A stretch of DNA of 64,000 bases, from contig CP013703.1 of the NCBI GenBank assembly GCA_001563305.1, forward strand, positions 1,475,773 to 1,539,772, read 5' to 3'. This document shows, piece after piece, positions 9,401-18,775 of this stretch. This DNA comes from a methanogenic archaeon mixed culture ISO4-G1. Lineage in GTDB: Archaea > Thermoplasmatota > Thermoplasmata > Methanomassiliicoccales > Methanomethylophilaceae. The notes beneath the pieces were generated by a model. That model saw only the letters and a list, made by a program, of their open reading frames with translations. It was not told the origin of the DNA and ran no database searches. The position numbers and the translations under genes were made by a program. Each line of letters starts with the position of its first letter. Position 1 is the first letter of the stretch.

Positions 9401-11886
9401 ACGGTTCCGCTCATGACCTCGGTGCCGACGATGCTATCGCGCTCGAGGATAATGACGGATGACAGGTAGTTGATGATTCCTCCCTCTTCCTTCTGCTGCT
9501 CCTCTGCCGCCACCTGGTCCATGTAGAACCATCCGTCCGCGTTGGCTGCTGCCTTCGGGTCGGGGTTGTACTTGACGAACCAGCTGAAAACCCTGTATCC
9601 ATCGAGTCCGAATCCCGGGAGGGGCTTGACGGATCCGTTGCTGGACGACAGGCTGTAGAGGTAGTCGAAGGATGACGAGTATCCTGCATCGCTGGGTGTC
9701 AGTCCGATGACCGCCTTCCAGAGGAAGGTGTCGTACAGGGCGGTGGTCGCGATCGCGGGATAGTTGGAGTAGTATGTGAGGTAGGAGTAGAACTGGTTAG
9801 CAGCTCCGTTTCCGTCGATGGAGTAACCCGCGAAGTACGCGATGGTGGACAGCGAGTTGCCGTCACCGTATGCGAGCGGGAGCATCGATGCGTCGAGGAC
9901 GTAGTATCCGATGTTGTTTCCTGCCTTCTGACACATGCTGGCGTAGATGTTGGAGATGTCGATCGCCGTGATGTCCGTGAGGATCCTGTCGACGCAGACG
10001 AGGTACACTGCGCTCTCGGTGTCCATGTCGGACCTGACGCTTCCGAACCTGTCGGGGTTGGCGTCGATGAATGCCGTGGCGGTCTCGGGGTTCTTGATGT
10101 AGTTCTCGAGTGCCGCAAGGGTGTCCGTGTACCCTACGAAGGACGAGCTGAAATCGATGTTGTTTCCGAGCATGATGCGGACCATCTGTGCCGCGTTGGC
10201 TCCGACGCTTCCGTTGGCCAGGAAGATCTCGGCAGAAGCGACCGCTCCTGCGCCCTTCGGGTCGTTGACGGCATTGTAACCGTGTGCGGCCAGATCCGCG
10301 GAGTAGTCGATCCATGATACGACTGCCTTGCTGTCGTCTCCGAGGCCGTCGAGCTCGTGGAGCACGTACTCGACAGGATAGTTGTCGCCCGTGGCGACGG
10401 TGAATGTTGTGTTTCCGTATCCGAAGTATCCGTAGTCCTCGTTGGAGGAGATTCCGGCGTCGACCGCGTTGACCACTCCGGGGGCTACGACGAGGAATGC
10501 GGTGATGAGGACGGACAGGAAGGGCAGGGGCTTGATGAGCTTCCTGAGGAAACCGGGGAATCCGGCAGCCTTCATGTCCGCGACCCACTGGCGCAGGTTG
10601 GCCTTGGTGATGACCTTGACCAGCACGATGGATGATGAGACCGCGAACACCGATCCGAAGACGACAGCCGCCCCGTAGGAGGTCCATGAGAAGAACCATC
10701 CGACCAGGAGCCACATCGTCAGGAAGAGCTGGGTGTGGGAACGGTCCTTCATGGCGTATACGTAGAACTCGTAGAGTCCGAGGATGGCGGGCATCCACAT
10801 CAGGACCCATCCGTAGTAGGCGGACATCTTGGACATCGAGATTCCGACCCTGGCCAGCTCGTTCATTATGTCGCTGGCGTAGACCGGGTTGCCCACGAGG
10901 AGCGCCGTGCAGTAGTCGGGCGCCACCAGATAGAGGACGACCGCGATGACGGCGAATGCGATGATGAGGCCGGGGATCACGAAGATCCAGGGCTTGCTCT
11001 CGAGCGCCTTGAAGACGAATCCGAAGGCGACCGCGATGATTGTTATGAGGGCTGGTCCGGAGAAAACCGCATCCCACAGGTTGGCGGGGACATAGTAGAT
11101 GGCAGCCATTGCGACTCCGATGATCATGATCAGCGAGTACGAGTAGAACGCCACGCTGAAGTCCTTGGAGTTGAAACGGTCGATGAGCATCTGGATGACC
11201 ATGATGACGATCAGAATGACCAGAACCGCACGGAATCCGTTCCAGGAAAGTGCGATGAGACCGAGGAGGATGCCTGCCACCAAGAGTTCCTTCTTCGCCA
11301 GTTCCCTGTCGTTGATCTTCCTGACCACCTTGATCATGGCCAGAGTGAAGAGCACGAAGAGGAATGCGACAAAGGCGTACTCGGTTCCGTTGGAGAACAC
11401 CGACGAAACGATGGGTAACGCCATGAGACCGTAGATGACCGCCGCGATGAAGCCGACCTTGTAGTCCCTGAGCTCCTTACCGATGAGGTACACGGGGAAG
11501 ACTGTGAGCGCACCGAAGATAGGTGCGAGGACGGCGAGTGAGGCTGACGGTCCGATGAGCGCTCCCAGCGCTGCTGCGATGAGATCGTACAGCGGAGGGT
11601 TGACGTTGAGTCCACCGATGGGATAATTGATAGCAGCGTCGGCTCCGAAGATGAAGCTTCCGTTGAGTATGCTTTCGACTACGTGCAGATGATATTGTGC
11701 CTCAGATCCGCCGGACAGTGCAAAACCTGCACCAGCGGAAACGCCGTATACGAAGACCATCCTCAGAAGCAATGCTATTACTCCGACGATGGCAACGGCC
11801 AGAACACAGTGGCTCTGCAACCACCCATTACCGCTTTCGCGGTCACCTCCAGGGGAGGCGGTTGACTCTTTTCCGAATTTGCGCAT
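6460..11886 (-). CDS. aglB: Very large AglB/STT3-type oligosaccharyltransferase with long extracellular repeat region
   Basis: AglB transfers lipid-linked glycans onto Asn of surface proteins. This 1,808-residue protein is about twice the usual archaeal size. Residues 1 to about 480 hold a first loop GGSEAQYHLH (near 59-68; STT3 enzymes usually have an Asp-x-Tyr-x-His element here) and about 12 membrane helices. The canonical WWDYG catalytic signature appears as SWIDYS (near residue 525), and a DASMLP element further on resembles the DxxM motif. From about residue 820 to 1770 come repeated carboxypeptidase-regulatory/Ig-like beta modules, then a last membrane helix and a basic tail. The start (ATG 11886) gives a cytoplasmic N-terminus before the first helix. 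Gene 5693-6463 follows with an ATGA overlap. Confidence 0.85.
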   Translation of the reverse strand: MRKFGKESTASPGGDRESGNGWLQSHCVLAVAIVGVIALLLRMVFVYGVSAGAGFALSGGSEAQYHLHVVESILNGSFIFGADAAINYPIGGLNVNPPLYDLIAAALGALIGPSASLAVLAPIFGALTVFPVYLIGKELRDYKVGFIAAVIYGLMALPIVSSVFSNGTEYAFVAFLFVLFTLAMIKVVRKINDRELAKKELLVAGILLGLIALSWNGFRAVLVILIVIMVIQMLIDRFNSKDFSVAFYSYSLIMIIGVAMAAIYYVPANLWDAVFSGPALITIIAVAFGFVFKALESKPWIFVIPGLIIAFAVIAVVLYLVAPDYCTALLVGNPVYASDIMNELARVGISMSKMSAYYGWVLMWMPAILGLYEFYVYAMKDRSHTQLFLTMWLLVGWFFSWTSYGAAVVFGSVFAVSSSIVLVKVITKANLRQWVADMKAAGFPGFLRKLIKPLPFLSVLITAFLVVAPGVVNAVDAGISSNEDYGYFGYGNTTFTVATGDNYPVEYVLHELDGLGDDSKAVVSWIDYSADLAAHGYNAVNDPKGAGAVASAEIFLANGSVGANAAQMVRIMLGNNIDFSSSFVGYTDTLAALENYIKNPETATAFIDANPDRFGSVRSDMDTESAVYLVCVDRILTDITAIDISNIYASMCQKAGNNIGYYVLDASMLPLAYGDGNSLSTIAYFAGYSIDGNGAANQFYSYLTYYSNYPAIATTALYDTFLWKAVIGLTPSDAGYSSSFDYLYSLSSSNGSVKPLPGFGLDGYRVFSWFVKYNPDPKAAANADGWFYMDQVAAEEQQKEEGGIINYLSSVIILERDSIVGTEVMSGTVVDEAGNPLSGITVRVSGYSEEYNQNVLFSECKTTKDGKFSVYKPASATVTFKNGDAKLVPASIGEQVVINSSSFTTTIVTGEYASYLYVLKSGEREYHINSVSMIIDSDNAVDLSGEPALIVPGTYTYELRDNTATAVSSGTVTLYPGDNSGLRIEPKTYNVTATVKDNNGVLVDECLLVATNKNTGDRFSTVVKDGNAVIKLPSATYTFSLAVGYITNDTTSLSVTSDKTLSLTAYPANDVAISGAENVIVTATAGTYSTYGFGSYIILPAAVDGSESEISLYGADAENVYYGVYTSGDSITMTSGKAYTVTGSIGEAGTVKFITSDGVVITATAGDDGKFSVRLMAGTYTVWAANKSNNKAYIGTAEITDGKDLGTLTLTGARKITSTYQYASGTSKGNVGIAYTPITATFAYDSKPYSFTVSSDTSGKAVFVLPSDATGVTVMAGTGSIDNAKFKADGLTKDVADGTTDTSVAINIAKENVVQRSVTAPYPMTLKPYSGGDEFDFVGTMDLQPGQYTAKVSGSTGHYFSGTVYLYPGMNELSGLNVVDVNVVDIVKNELDTITVEGDKSYYHDGNEYYFEVGGEFFIKSSNGSTGNVKYGYVNGPVAELDMTTESKLMQITGYVGAVADGTVRISYDDVVIETKVSSGAFSVDLPSDVTTAVFTAEVTKTVGSTKYGYTGYAEANALTDDSIVNINVTNDDSILTYTDDLDARLDLVSFSGGVAKVGVTVFNNTDTAQTYVITSGSAWDLDGSVIVTVAANSSMAVNVNGHYEQHTLGIGSYGATITVADFNGVAKSKTIDIIAGTTDGSTAGITMTVAKDEGSINKDRISGSEYMYALTFKNEGAAAKVTIDAEVDGDYGLALMGADGAIIADSPYDFVIPAKDTAVVYVKVMAKVSTMTDVPEVTVTTSLSGDAKTLTPSSIDLTVDSMTVSGDKAVDQKSGIPLGVWFIFGISILLLILIVWMGSKRGVFSRK

Positions 11887-11990
11887 TCTATAAGTCTCCG
11901 TCTTATGAATGGCGTTGATACTCGGTTTCGTATTAAAACATTTATGCGCATTATTTACTATAAACGCACGCGCGCGTCCAGCACCTCGGT

Positions 11991-12635
11991 TCAAAGCACC
12001 GTCATTATATCGTCCGCGAAGGATTTTGCGGACGCGCGGGGGTCGTCGGAGCCGTAGATCGCACGGCCGACGATGGCGTATGTGGCACCTGCGCTGATGG
12101 CATCGGAGGCCTTGCCGCCCTGCGCACCCACTCCGGGGGACAGGATCTTCAGATCGCCGATGATCCTGCGGATGTCGGCGATCCTCTCGGGACGTGTCGC
12201 GGGTGCGATGAATCCCTTCACCCCGCACTCGACCCCTAGCCTGGCCATCTCCTCCGCATGGAGGGCGGTGAACATCTTGCCGCCGGGATGGCTCATCTCG
12301 GTGACCGCATAGATCTCGGCCTCGCCTGCGGCCTCGACTGCCGCTTTCAGGGAATCGTCCCCGGTGAACGCGTGGACAATGACAGCGGATGCTCCCCTGG
12401 AGACCGCGTTCTCGACGATGAGCCTCACGGTGTTTGGGATGTCCGCGACCTTGAAGTCGCAGATGACGTCAGTGAGCTCGGACAGCCTCGTGATCATCTG
12501 GGGGCCTTCGGACAGTACCAGGGGCCAGTTGATCTTGATCGCGTCCACTATGTCGCTGACCGATTCCGCCACTGCCATTGCCTTCTTGCCGTCCGTCTCG
12601 TCGAGAGCGAGCACGAGCCTGCTGTCCATCTTCAT
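11991..12635 (-). CDS. pyrF: Orotidine 5'-phosphate decarboxylase
   Basis: PyrF makes UMP from OMP, the last step of de novo pyrimidine synthesis. Beginning SRLVLALDETDGKKA, it has the catalytic Lys-Asp cluster as DFKVADIPNTV, with phosphate-binding loops near PATRPERI and GVGAQGGKASDAI and IVGRAIY close to the end. The length of 214 residues fits archaeal PyrF. I start at ATG 12635 (MKMDSRL); a TTG 33 bases upstream and an ATG at 12629 are alternatives. It is divergent from the radical SAM gene with only about 50 bases between them. Confidence 0.94.
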   Translation of the reverse strand: MKMDSRLVLALDETDGKKAMAVAESVSDIVDAIKINWPLVLSEGPQMITRLSELTDVICDFKVADIPNTVRLIVENAVSRGASAVIVHAFTGDDSLKAAVEAAGEAEIYAVTEMSHPGGKMFTALHAEEMARLGVECGVKGFIAPATRPERIADIRRIIGDLKILSPGVGAQGGKASDAISAGATYAIVGRAIYGSDDPRASAKSFADDIMTVL

Positions 12636-12687
12636 GACCAGGCTATCCTCGACAGGACTTATAAACAATCGGCTCGTTCGTCAGACT

Positions 12688-13737
12688 ATGCTCAAGAGGA
12701 TGGAATGCGATTCCGCCTGCAACGGACACGTCGCCGTGGGATGCGAACACTGCATCGAGGGTTCGAAGATTGTGCTCCTGGTCACTGGCCAGTGCAAATG
12801 GGGTTGCTACTACTGCCCCGTATCCCTAGAGAAGAAGGGACTGGACGTCATCTACGCCAACGAGGCCAAGGTGTCATCCGACGAGGAGATCGTCGCCGAG
12901 GCGGAGGCCATGGAGGCCACCGGCACGGGGATCACCGGAGGCGACCCCCTGCTGAACATCGACCGCACCGTCCACATGATAGAGCTCCTGAAGTCCAGGT
13001 TCGGCAAGGACCACCACATCCACCTGTACACCGCGACCTTCGACATCGACAAGGTCAAGAGGCTCGAGGCCGCAGGCCTGGACGAGATCCGCTTCCACCC
13101 CATGGTGTCCATGTGGACCCACATGCAGGACACCCGCCTGAAGGATATCGTGGACTCCACATCCATGGACGTCGGTATCGAGGTCCCCGCCATACCGGGG
13201 AAGGAGGACGAGCTGTGCGAGCTCATCTCCTACGCCGATTCCGTCGGCGTGAAATTCGTGAACCTCAACGAGCTGGAGTTCTCCGAGAGCAACTGGGATA
13301 TGATGGCCGCCAATTCCTTCGAGGTCAAGGACGACATCTCGTCTGCCGTCAGGGGTTCCGAGGAGACGGCGATGGCCGTCATGAAGAGGAACAAGAGGTC
13401 GAACATCCACTTCTGCTCATCGGCCTTCAAGGACGGTGTTCAGCTCAGGAAGAGGCTCATCCGCCGCGCCGAGCACATCTGCACTGACTATCAGGCAGTC
13501 ACCGAGGACGGCACCCTCGTGAGGGGATTCGTCTACGGGAAGGACCTCGACGGCATCGTCTCGAAGCTCAGGGAACTAGATGTTCCAGATGATCTTTTTG
13601 TGGTGCTTTCCGACAAGGTCGAGGTGGCCCCTTGGGTGCTCGACGAGCTCGCCGACGAGATCGGTTTCAAGTGCTACATCTCGGAACAGTACCCCACGGC
13701 GGACGGCCTCGAGGTCGAGAGGACCCCGCTCAACTGA
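12688..13737 (+). CDS. Radical SAM protein (COG2108-like)
   Basis: A radical S-adenosylmethionine enzyme of unknown substrate. The 349-residue protein has the cluster motif CKWGCYYCP (Cys36, Cys40, Cys43) inside an SPASM-free TIM-barrel pattern, with GITGGDPLLN as the SAM-binding GGE-like motif. Before it lies an extra cysteine group (Cys7, Cys11, Cys19, Cys22) that could bind a second metal centre. The architecture resembles archaeal proteins described as related to pyruvate formate-lyase activating enzyme, but no glycyl-radical partner is nearby. The ATG at 12688 is the first start after the divergent pyrF. Ends in TGA. Confidence 0.85.
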   Translation: MLKRMECDSACNGHVAVGCEHCIEGSKIVLLVTGQCKWGCYYCPVSLEKKGLDVIYANEAKVSSDEEIVAEAEAMEATGTGITGGDPLLNIDRTVHMIELLKSRFGKDHHIHLYTATFDIDKVKRLEAAGLDEIRFHPMVSMWTHMQDTRLKDIVDSTSMDVGIEVPAIPGKEDELCELISYADSVGVKFVNLNELEFSESNWDMMAANSFEVKDDISSAVRGSEETAMAVMKRNKRSNIHFCSSAFKDGVQLRKRLIRRAEHICTDYQAVTEDGTLVRGFVYGKDLDGIVSKLRELDVPDDLFVVLSDKVEVAPWVLDELADEIGFKCYISEQYPTADGLEVERTPLN

Positions 13738-13775
13738 TCCTTAAAAAAGAGGAAGGTAAGAGGTTTAGGCTGATT

Positions 13776-13804
13776 CCCAACCGGACGATCGGCAGATCGT
13801 TGGG
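13776..13804. terminator. Nested inverted repeat between convergent genes
   Basis: CCCAA at 13776-13780 pairs with TTGGG at 13800-13804, and CGATC at 13786-13790 pairs with GATCG at 13795-13799. The structure lies between the 3' ends of the radical SAM gene and the nusA end of the RNA polymerase operon. A bidirectional terminator is the simplest reading; an A-rich run lies at 13742-13748. Confidence 0.5.
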
Positions 13805-13810
13805 GGACCT

Positions 13811-14239
13811 TCAGTCCACGCTGATGCTCTGGATCTCGTGATGCCTGTTCACGATGTCCCTAGCGATGCGCAGATTCTTTCCGGCCTTGCCGATCGCCCG
13901 GCCCTTGAGCTTGGGATCTACAGTGATTGTCGCGTGAGTGATGTTGCCGCGCTGCTCGATAACGACCTTCTGAGGACCGTATATGTGGAACACGTTCTTC
14001 ACGAACTGCTCGGGATCGTCGGAGTATTCGACGACCTGGATGTTCTTACCGGTCTTCTCCTTGAGCTTGATTACATGCTCACCTTTCTTACCGACGGCGA
14101 TGTTGCCCTGTCCCTTCTCAACGACGAAGACGAGCTTGTCCTCGGTATCCATGCAGTCGATGGCATTTGCTTTGGTGATCTGCTCGAAGAGAGCGATGTA
14201 CCTGAGCGTATCCTCGGTTAGTACGATATCTGCGGACAT
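13811..14239 (-). CDS. nusA: Archaeal NusA-like transcription factor (two KH domains)
   Basis: Archaeal NusA is a short RNA-binding factor linked to transcription termination, made of two KH domains without the bacterial S1 part. The 142-residue protein has KH1 with VGKKGEHVIKLKEKTG and KH2 with RAIGKAGKNLRIARDI, both GxxG loops intact. It is the last gene of the rpoH-rpoB-rpoA1-rpoA2-rpl30e-nusA operon, its usual archaeal place. I choose ATG 14239 (MSADIVLTEDTLRY), preceded by GTGAGG; a GTG at 14248 overlapping the rpl30e stop is the alternative. Confidence 0.93.
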   Translation of the reverse strand: MSADIVLTEDTLRYIALFEQITKANAIDCMDTEDKLVFVVEKGQGNIAVGKKGEHVIKLKEKTGKNIQVVEYSDDPEQFVKNVFHIYGPQKVVIEQRGNITHATITVDPKLKGRAIGKAGKNLRIARDIVNRHHEIQSISVD

Positions 14240-14244
14240 GTTCC

Positions 14245-14523
14245 TCACAGCGTTAAGATGTTGGAGCTACCTTTGTCGATGATCGCAAGGGCAGATACGG
14301 AGAACGGTTTTCCACAAAGAGCGCCGAGCTCCATGTTGTTTCCCTCGTAGATGTGGATCTTCACATCCGCGTCCTTCAGTTCCTGGCAGGGACAGTTCCT
14401 TGCAAGGATGATCATCTGGGCCTGACCGGCCTTCACTGCTTTCATAGTCTGATCGAGTCCGAACTGCACCTTTCCGGTGGTGATGGCGGACTTCAAAGCT
14501 CTGCTTATGTCTACTTCGCTCAT
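14245..14523 (-). CDS. rpl30e: Ribosomal protein L30e
   Basis: A 92-residue protein of the L7Ae/L30e kink-turn RNA-binding family. Seen: [22 protein letters not shown], then [14 protein letters not shown] and a [17 protein letters not shown] segment, in the order typical for archaeal L30e. It sits between rpoA2 and nusA, the conserved archaeal position, with a 4-base ATGA overlap onto rpoA2 and a stop near the nusA start, so translation is coupled throughout the operon. Confidence 0.93.
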   Translation of the reverse strand: MSEVDISRALKSAITTGKVQFGLDQTMKAVKAGQAQMIILARNCPCQELKDADVKIHIYEGNNMELGALCGKPFSVSALAIIDKGSSNILTL

Positions 14524-15956
14524 TGCTTATCCCCCTTTTTCTTGGGTGTGTAAATAAGGTTTACCGCACCGGTTCCAAGTGTGACCGGCTGTCCTACTAT
14601 GATGTTCTCGGTGACACCCTCAAGGTGGTCCACCTCTCCTACCATAGCGGCGTGCAGAAGGTGCGCGGCGGTGATCTCGAAAGCCGCCCTGGCAAGTACC
14701 GAGGACTTCTTTCCGGACACTCCGTGCCTTCCGATGGCCTTCACATAACCGTCGTTGGTCATGAGATCGGCCACAAGCATGATGTGACGGATATCGACAT
14801 CGAGACCCGCCTCTCCCAGGGTTCCCATCGCTTCGTGGATGATGGAGTTCCTGGCCGCCTCGATTCCGAGGACGTCCGCGACCTCCAGGATGCTGTTCGT
14901 CATGACGTTGTCGGCATCCACTCCCTCTACGGTGAGGACCTCTTTGAGATTGCTTCCTTCGGTGACGATCTTCCAGTAGCCCTCCGTCTTCGACAGGACG
15001 GCCCTGGTGATTCCGTCAATTCCTTTGATCTTCGCAGTCTTGACGGCGTCGTACATCAGCTGGAGCTTCTTGTACGAGGGCTCGTCGGACTGGATCACTA
15101 TATCGTAATTGTTCTGTTTGACCATTCCGCGGACGGCCTTGACCTTGTTCAGCTTCTCGACCAGTTCGCCGATGTCGAGGTGCCTCTCGTCCATCTTGCG
15201 GACGTCGGGCCTGACGATCAGGGTCATGTTGGTGATGTCGGTGTCGATGGTGGCGACGTCGAGGATCGATGTGACCTCGATGTTGGATGCCACGAGACGC
15301 GCGACGCTCTCGTCCTGTGCGGCGATGCCGGACAGGGGGATCTCCATCGAAGGAGTGCTGGGGATGCGCCTGGCATCCACGATCTCGATCAGACGGGGAA
15401 GTCCCTGGGTAACGTTGATGTTGGCGACTCCGGCGTAGTGGAAGGTACGCATGTTCATCTGGGTACCGGGCTCTCCGATGGAGTGGGCCGCCATGACTCC
15501 GGCGGACTCGTTCTGGTCCATCTTGTGCCTCTGGTACATCTCGTTGGCCCTGACGATGAGCTCCTTGCACTTCTTCTCGGGGATGTCGTGTCCCTCGATG
15601 CGTGCGGCGATGTCGACGACGATCTTCATGGGGAGCTCGATGCCCTCCTTCTCCATGATCTTCTTGAGCATCAGCTCGGTCTCGTTGTAGGTGTAGAAGT
15701 TGGTGACCTCCTCCATGGGTGCGGCGGATGTCTCCTCCTCTTCCTTCTTCTTGGCCTTCGTGGCTGTGGTCTTCCTCGTACCGACCTTGGAAATGACGAA
15801 CTTGGCCTCATCCTCGTTGAGTCCCAGCTCCACGAGCTCCTCCTCGGTGGCCCCCTTGATCGAATCCAGGGTGCTGTACTTCGTGAGCAGCAGTGTGGCG
15901 GTCTCCTCGCTGATGTCCCTCTTCATGAGCGCTTTCATGGTGTCTTTCTTTGCCAT
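14520..15956 (-). CDS. rpoA2: DNA-directed RNA polymerase subunit A''
   Basis: A'' supplies the C-terminal part of the largest polymerase subunit (trigger-loop and jaw region). From about residue 90 on, the 478-residue protein is typical: [21 protein letters not shown] (trigger-loop start), then [19 protein letters not shown] and [18 protein letters not shown]. An N-terminal extension of about 80 residues precedes it, with a helix-hairpin-helix-like segment ([20 protein letters not shown]) and a Lys/Glu-rich linker. ATG 15956 is chosen because GGAGGTGA lies 6 bases before it; a GTG at 15962 has no room for that site. Confidence 0.95.
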   Translation of the reverse strand: MAKKDTMKALMKRDISEETATLLLTKYSTLDSIKGATEEELVELGLNEDEAKFVISKVGTRKTTATKAKKKEEEETSAAPMEEVTNFYTYNETELMLKKIMEKEGIELPMKIVVDIAARIEGHDIPEKKCKELIVRANEMYQRHKMDQNESAGVMAAHSIGEPGTQMNMRTFHYAGVANINVTQGLPRLIEIVDARRIPSTPSMEIPLSGIAAQDESVARLVASNIEVTSILDVATIDTDITNMTLIVRPDVRKMDERHLDIGELVEKLNKVKAVRGMVKQNNYDIVIQSDEPSYKKLQLMYDAVKTAKIKGIDGITRAVLSKTEGYWKIVTEGSNLKEVLTVEGVDADNVMTNSILEVADVLGIEAARNSIIHEAMGTLGEAGLDVDIRHIMLVADLMTNDGYVKAIGRHGVSGKKSSVLARAAFEITAAHLLHAAMVGEVDHLEGVTENIIVGQPVTLGTGAVNLIYTPKKKGDKQ

Positions 15957-15958
15957 TA

Positions 15959-18775
15959 TCACTCACCTCCTCCGTCGTAGTCGATTTCGATGTCGTCCAT
16001 CTCCTCTCCGTCTCCCTCTTCCTCGATGTATTCCATCTCGTCCTTCTCGAGGGTTCCGTAGTCTCCTCCGACGTCCTTCTCGTTGTCCTGGGTGAAGTTC
16101 TCCGCCTCGTCCCCGAAGACCTCGTAGAACAGGTCGTCGAGGTCGATGGCCTTACCCCTGACGGTCTTGGCCGGATCGACTCCGTCCTCACCGTACTTGA
16201 ACTGGATGACGGTACCCACGGTGTTCCTGACTGTTCCGTCGGCCGTGAGCTTCAGGTCCTCCAGTGCCGAGACGAGCCTCCTCTGCATGTATCCGGACCT
16301 TGACGTACGGACAGCGGTATCGACCAGTCCCTCCCTTCCTCCCATTGCGTGGAAGAAGAACTCGGTGGGTGTGAGTCCCGACTTGTATGAGTTGGAGCAG
16401 AATCCCCTGGCATATGCTCCCAGGTCTCCCTTCTCGAAGTGGGAGAGCGTCCTGTCCCAGTATCCTCTGGAGAGCCTCTCTCCACGGACGGCCTGCTGAC
16501 CGACACAACCTGCCATCTGTGACAGGTTCAGCATCGATCCACGGGCACCGGCCTTGGCCATGATGACGGCGGGGTTGTCCATTCCCAGGTACTTTCCTGC
16601 GATGTCTCCTGCCTGGTCACGAGCGTCTCCCAGCTCCTTCATGATGCTGACCTCGAGGGTCTCCCTGAGGGACCTTCCGGGCATCTGCTGGAGCGTTCCT
16701 GAGCGGTACGAGTCGACCAGCTCGGTCACCTTGTCGATGCACTCCTGGGTGTTGTTGCTGATCTGCAGCGAGGCCTCCTTGGGGATGTCCTCGTCGCTGA
16801 TACCTGTGCTGAATCCGTGGTTCATCAGGGCACCCAGCGCGAGCCTGGTGACCTGGTTGATGAACAGTGCAGCCCTGTCGGAGCCGTAGTCACGTGCGAT
16901 ACGGTCGAGGATCTTTCCCTTGCTGTTACCGATCGCCTTGACGTCGATGGTTCCGCAGACGAGCTCTCCGTTGCGGATGATTACGTATCCGTCGTAGGGG
17001 CAGTGTCCCTTCTTGCACTCGGAGCGGTCCGTGCACTGGCAGATGTTGGCCCTGAAGGACGTGTTGAAGTCCTTGGGGAGGATCGTGGAGAAGAGCTGCC
17101 TTCCGGTCCAGTACTTCTCTCCTGTCTTCTCGTCCACCATCGGCTCGGGGACCTCGATCTCCGGGAGCTTGAACAGGATGTTCGCGGTCTCCTCGGCGTT
17201 GAAGCGGGGGTTGTTGTGCGTCAGGAAGTACGCTCCCGTGATGTGGTCGTGGATGGCTCCGATGATCGGACCTCCGTACCTGGGCGAGAGGATGTTCTCC
17301 TGGACCTGCATGATTATGCGTGCCTCGGCACGTGCCTCGTCCGACTGGAGTACGTGAAGGTTCATCTCGTCCCCGTCGAAGTCGGCGTTGTAGGGAGGAC
17401 ACACGCACAGGTTGAACCTGAATGTCTTTCCCTCCATGACCTTGACGCGGTGCGCCATCATGGACATCCTGTGCAGCGAGGGCTGCCTGTTGAACAGCAC
17501 GACGTCTCCGTCGACGAGCTGCCTCTCCACGGTGTAACCGATGTCGAGACCCTCTGCGACCTCCTCGGCGTTCCTCTCGGTGACCCTGATCTTCCTTCCG
17601 TCGGAACGGATGACGTAGTTGGCACCGGCGACGTAGGGGAAGTTCAGCTGGTCGGCCATGGGACCGCGCCTGACGATCTCCCTGACCTTCTCGATGTTGT
17701 ACTGGTTGACGCGCAGGGGGACGGTGAGCTCCCTGGCTGCGAACGTGGGCACTCCGACGTCGTTGATGGACAGGAGAGGATCGGGCGAGATGACGGTACG
17801 TGCCGAGAAATTGACACGCTTACCGGACAGGTTGGATCTGAAACGTCCCTCCTTACCCTTGAGCCTCTGCTCGAGTGTCTTGAGGGGACGTCCGGACCTG
17901 TGCCTCGCGGGCGGGATTCCCGATGTCTGGTTGTCGAAGTATGTGGTGACGTGGTACTGGAGAAGCTCCCACAGATCCTCGACGATCAGCTGGGGCGCTC
18001 CTGCGTCACGGTTCTCTCTGAGCCTCTGGTTGATCCTGAGGACATCGACCAGCTTGTGGGTCAGGTCGTCCTCGGACTTGTCGCCGGCCTCGAGGGTGAT
18101 CGAGGGCCTGACGGACACGGGGGGCACTGCGAGGACGGTGAGCACCATCCACTCGGGCCTGCAGGTCTCGGGGTCGATTCCCAGGGCCCTGAGGTCCTCG
18201 TCGGAGATCCTCTCGAGCCTCTCGCGGACCTCCTTGGGTGTGAGCTTGTGGTTGTCCTCGACCTCCCTGAATGTGGTGGGCTTGTCGAGCTTGATCTTGA
18301 TCTGCGTCTCGCCGCAGTAGGGGCAGATGGCCTTTCCGGACGCGTCCTTGGCGGTGTCCTTCGTGAAGAGCTTCTTCTCGATGGTTCCTCCTCCGAGCTC
18401 CTCCATCTTCTCCATGCTGTCCATGCGCTCCTTGATCTGTTCGGGGGAGAGCATGAGCCTGCCGCACTTGCAGCAGGTGGACTCGAGCAGCATCTTGATG
18501 TCCTTGATGAACCCGACGTGGATTACCGGCAGTGCCAGCTCGATGTGTCCGAAGTGTCCGGGACACTCGTCGACCTTGCATCCGCAGGTCTTACAGCGGA
18601 TACCGGGCTCGATGACTCCCATGTGGGGGTCCATGAGTCCGCCGGGGTAGGGGTATCCCTCGTCGTTGTAGGTGTCGGGGGTGATGACCTTGATGGCGGA
18701 CATCTTCCTGATCTCCTCAGGGGAGAGACAGGAGAACTTGATCGATCCGATCCTCTTCGTGATTCCGTATGTCAT
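15959..18775 (-). CDS. rpoA1: DNA-directed RNA polymerase subunit A'
   Basis: A' forms most of the clamp and the active centre. The 938-residue protein carries the absolutely conserved metal-binding motif in [17 protein letters not shown]. The zinc sites are clear: [17 protein letters not shown] near residue 60 and STCCKCGRL near 95. The archaeal A'/A'' split is respected, with A' ending in an acidic tail (Asp/Glu-rich, last about 40 residues) just before rpoA2. The ATG overlaps the rpoB stop by 4 bases. Confidence 0.98.
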   Translation of the reverse strand: MTYGITKRIGSIKFSCLSPEEIRKMSAIKVITPDTYNDEGYPYPGGLMDPHMGVIEPGIRCKTCGCKVDECPGHFGHIELALPVIHVGFIKDIKMLLESTCCKCGRLMLSPEQIKERMDSMEKMEELGGGTIEKKLFTKDTAKDASGKAICPYCGETQIKIKLDKPTTFREVEDNHKLTPKEVRERLERISDEDLRALGIDPETCRPEWMVLTVLAVPPVSVRPSITLEAGDKSEDDLTHKLVDVLRINQRLRENRDAGAPQLIVEDLWELLQYHVTTYFDNQTSGIPPARHRSGRPLKTLEQRLKGKEGRFRSNLSGKRVNFSARTVISPDPLLSINDVGVPTFAARELTVPLRVNQYNIEKVREIVRRGPMADQLNFPYVAGANYVIRSDGRKIRVTERNAEEVAEGLDIGYTVERQLVDGDVVLFNRQPSLHRMSMMAHRVKVMEGKTFRFNLCVCPPYNADFDGDEMNLHVLQSDEARAEARIIMQVQENILSPRYGGPIIGAIHDHITGAYFLTHNNPRFNAEETANILFKLPEIEVPEPMVDEKTGEKYWTGRQLFSTILPKDFNTSFRANICQCTDRSECKKGHCPYDGYVIIRNGELVCGTIDVKAIGNSKGKILDRIARDYGSDRAALFINQVTRLALGALMNHGFSTGISDEDIPKEASLQISNNTQECIDKVTELVDSYRSGTLQQMPGRSLRETLEVSIMKELGDARDQAGDIAGKYLGMDNPAVIMAKAGARGSMLNLSQMAGCVGQQAVRGERLSRGYWDRTLSHFEKGDLGAYARGFCSNSYKSGLTPTEFFFHAMGGREGLVDTAVRTSRSGYMQRRLVSALEDLKLTADGTVRNTVGTVIQFKYGEDGVDPAKTVRGKAIDLDDLFYEVFGDEAENFTQDNEKDVGGDYGTLEKDEMEYIEEEGDGEEMDDIEIDYDGGGE

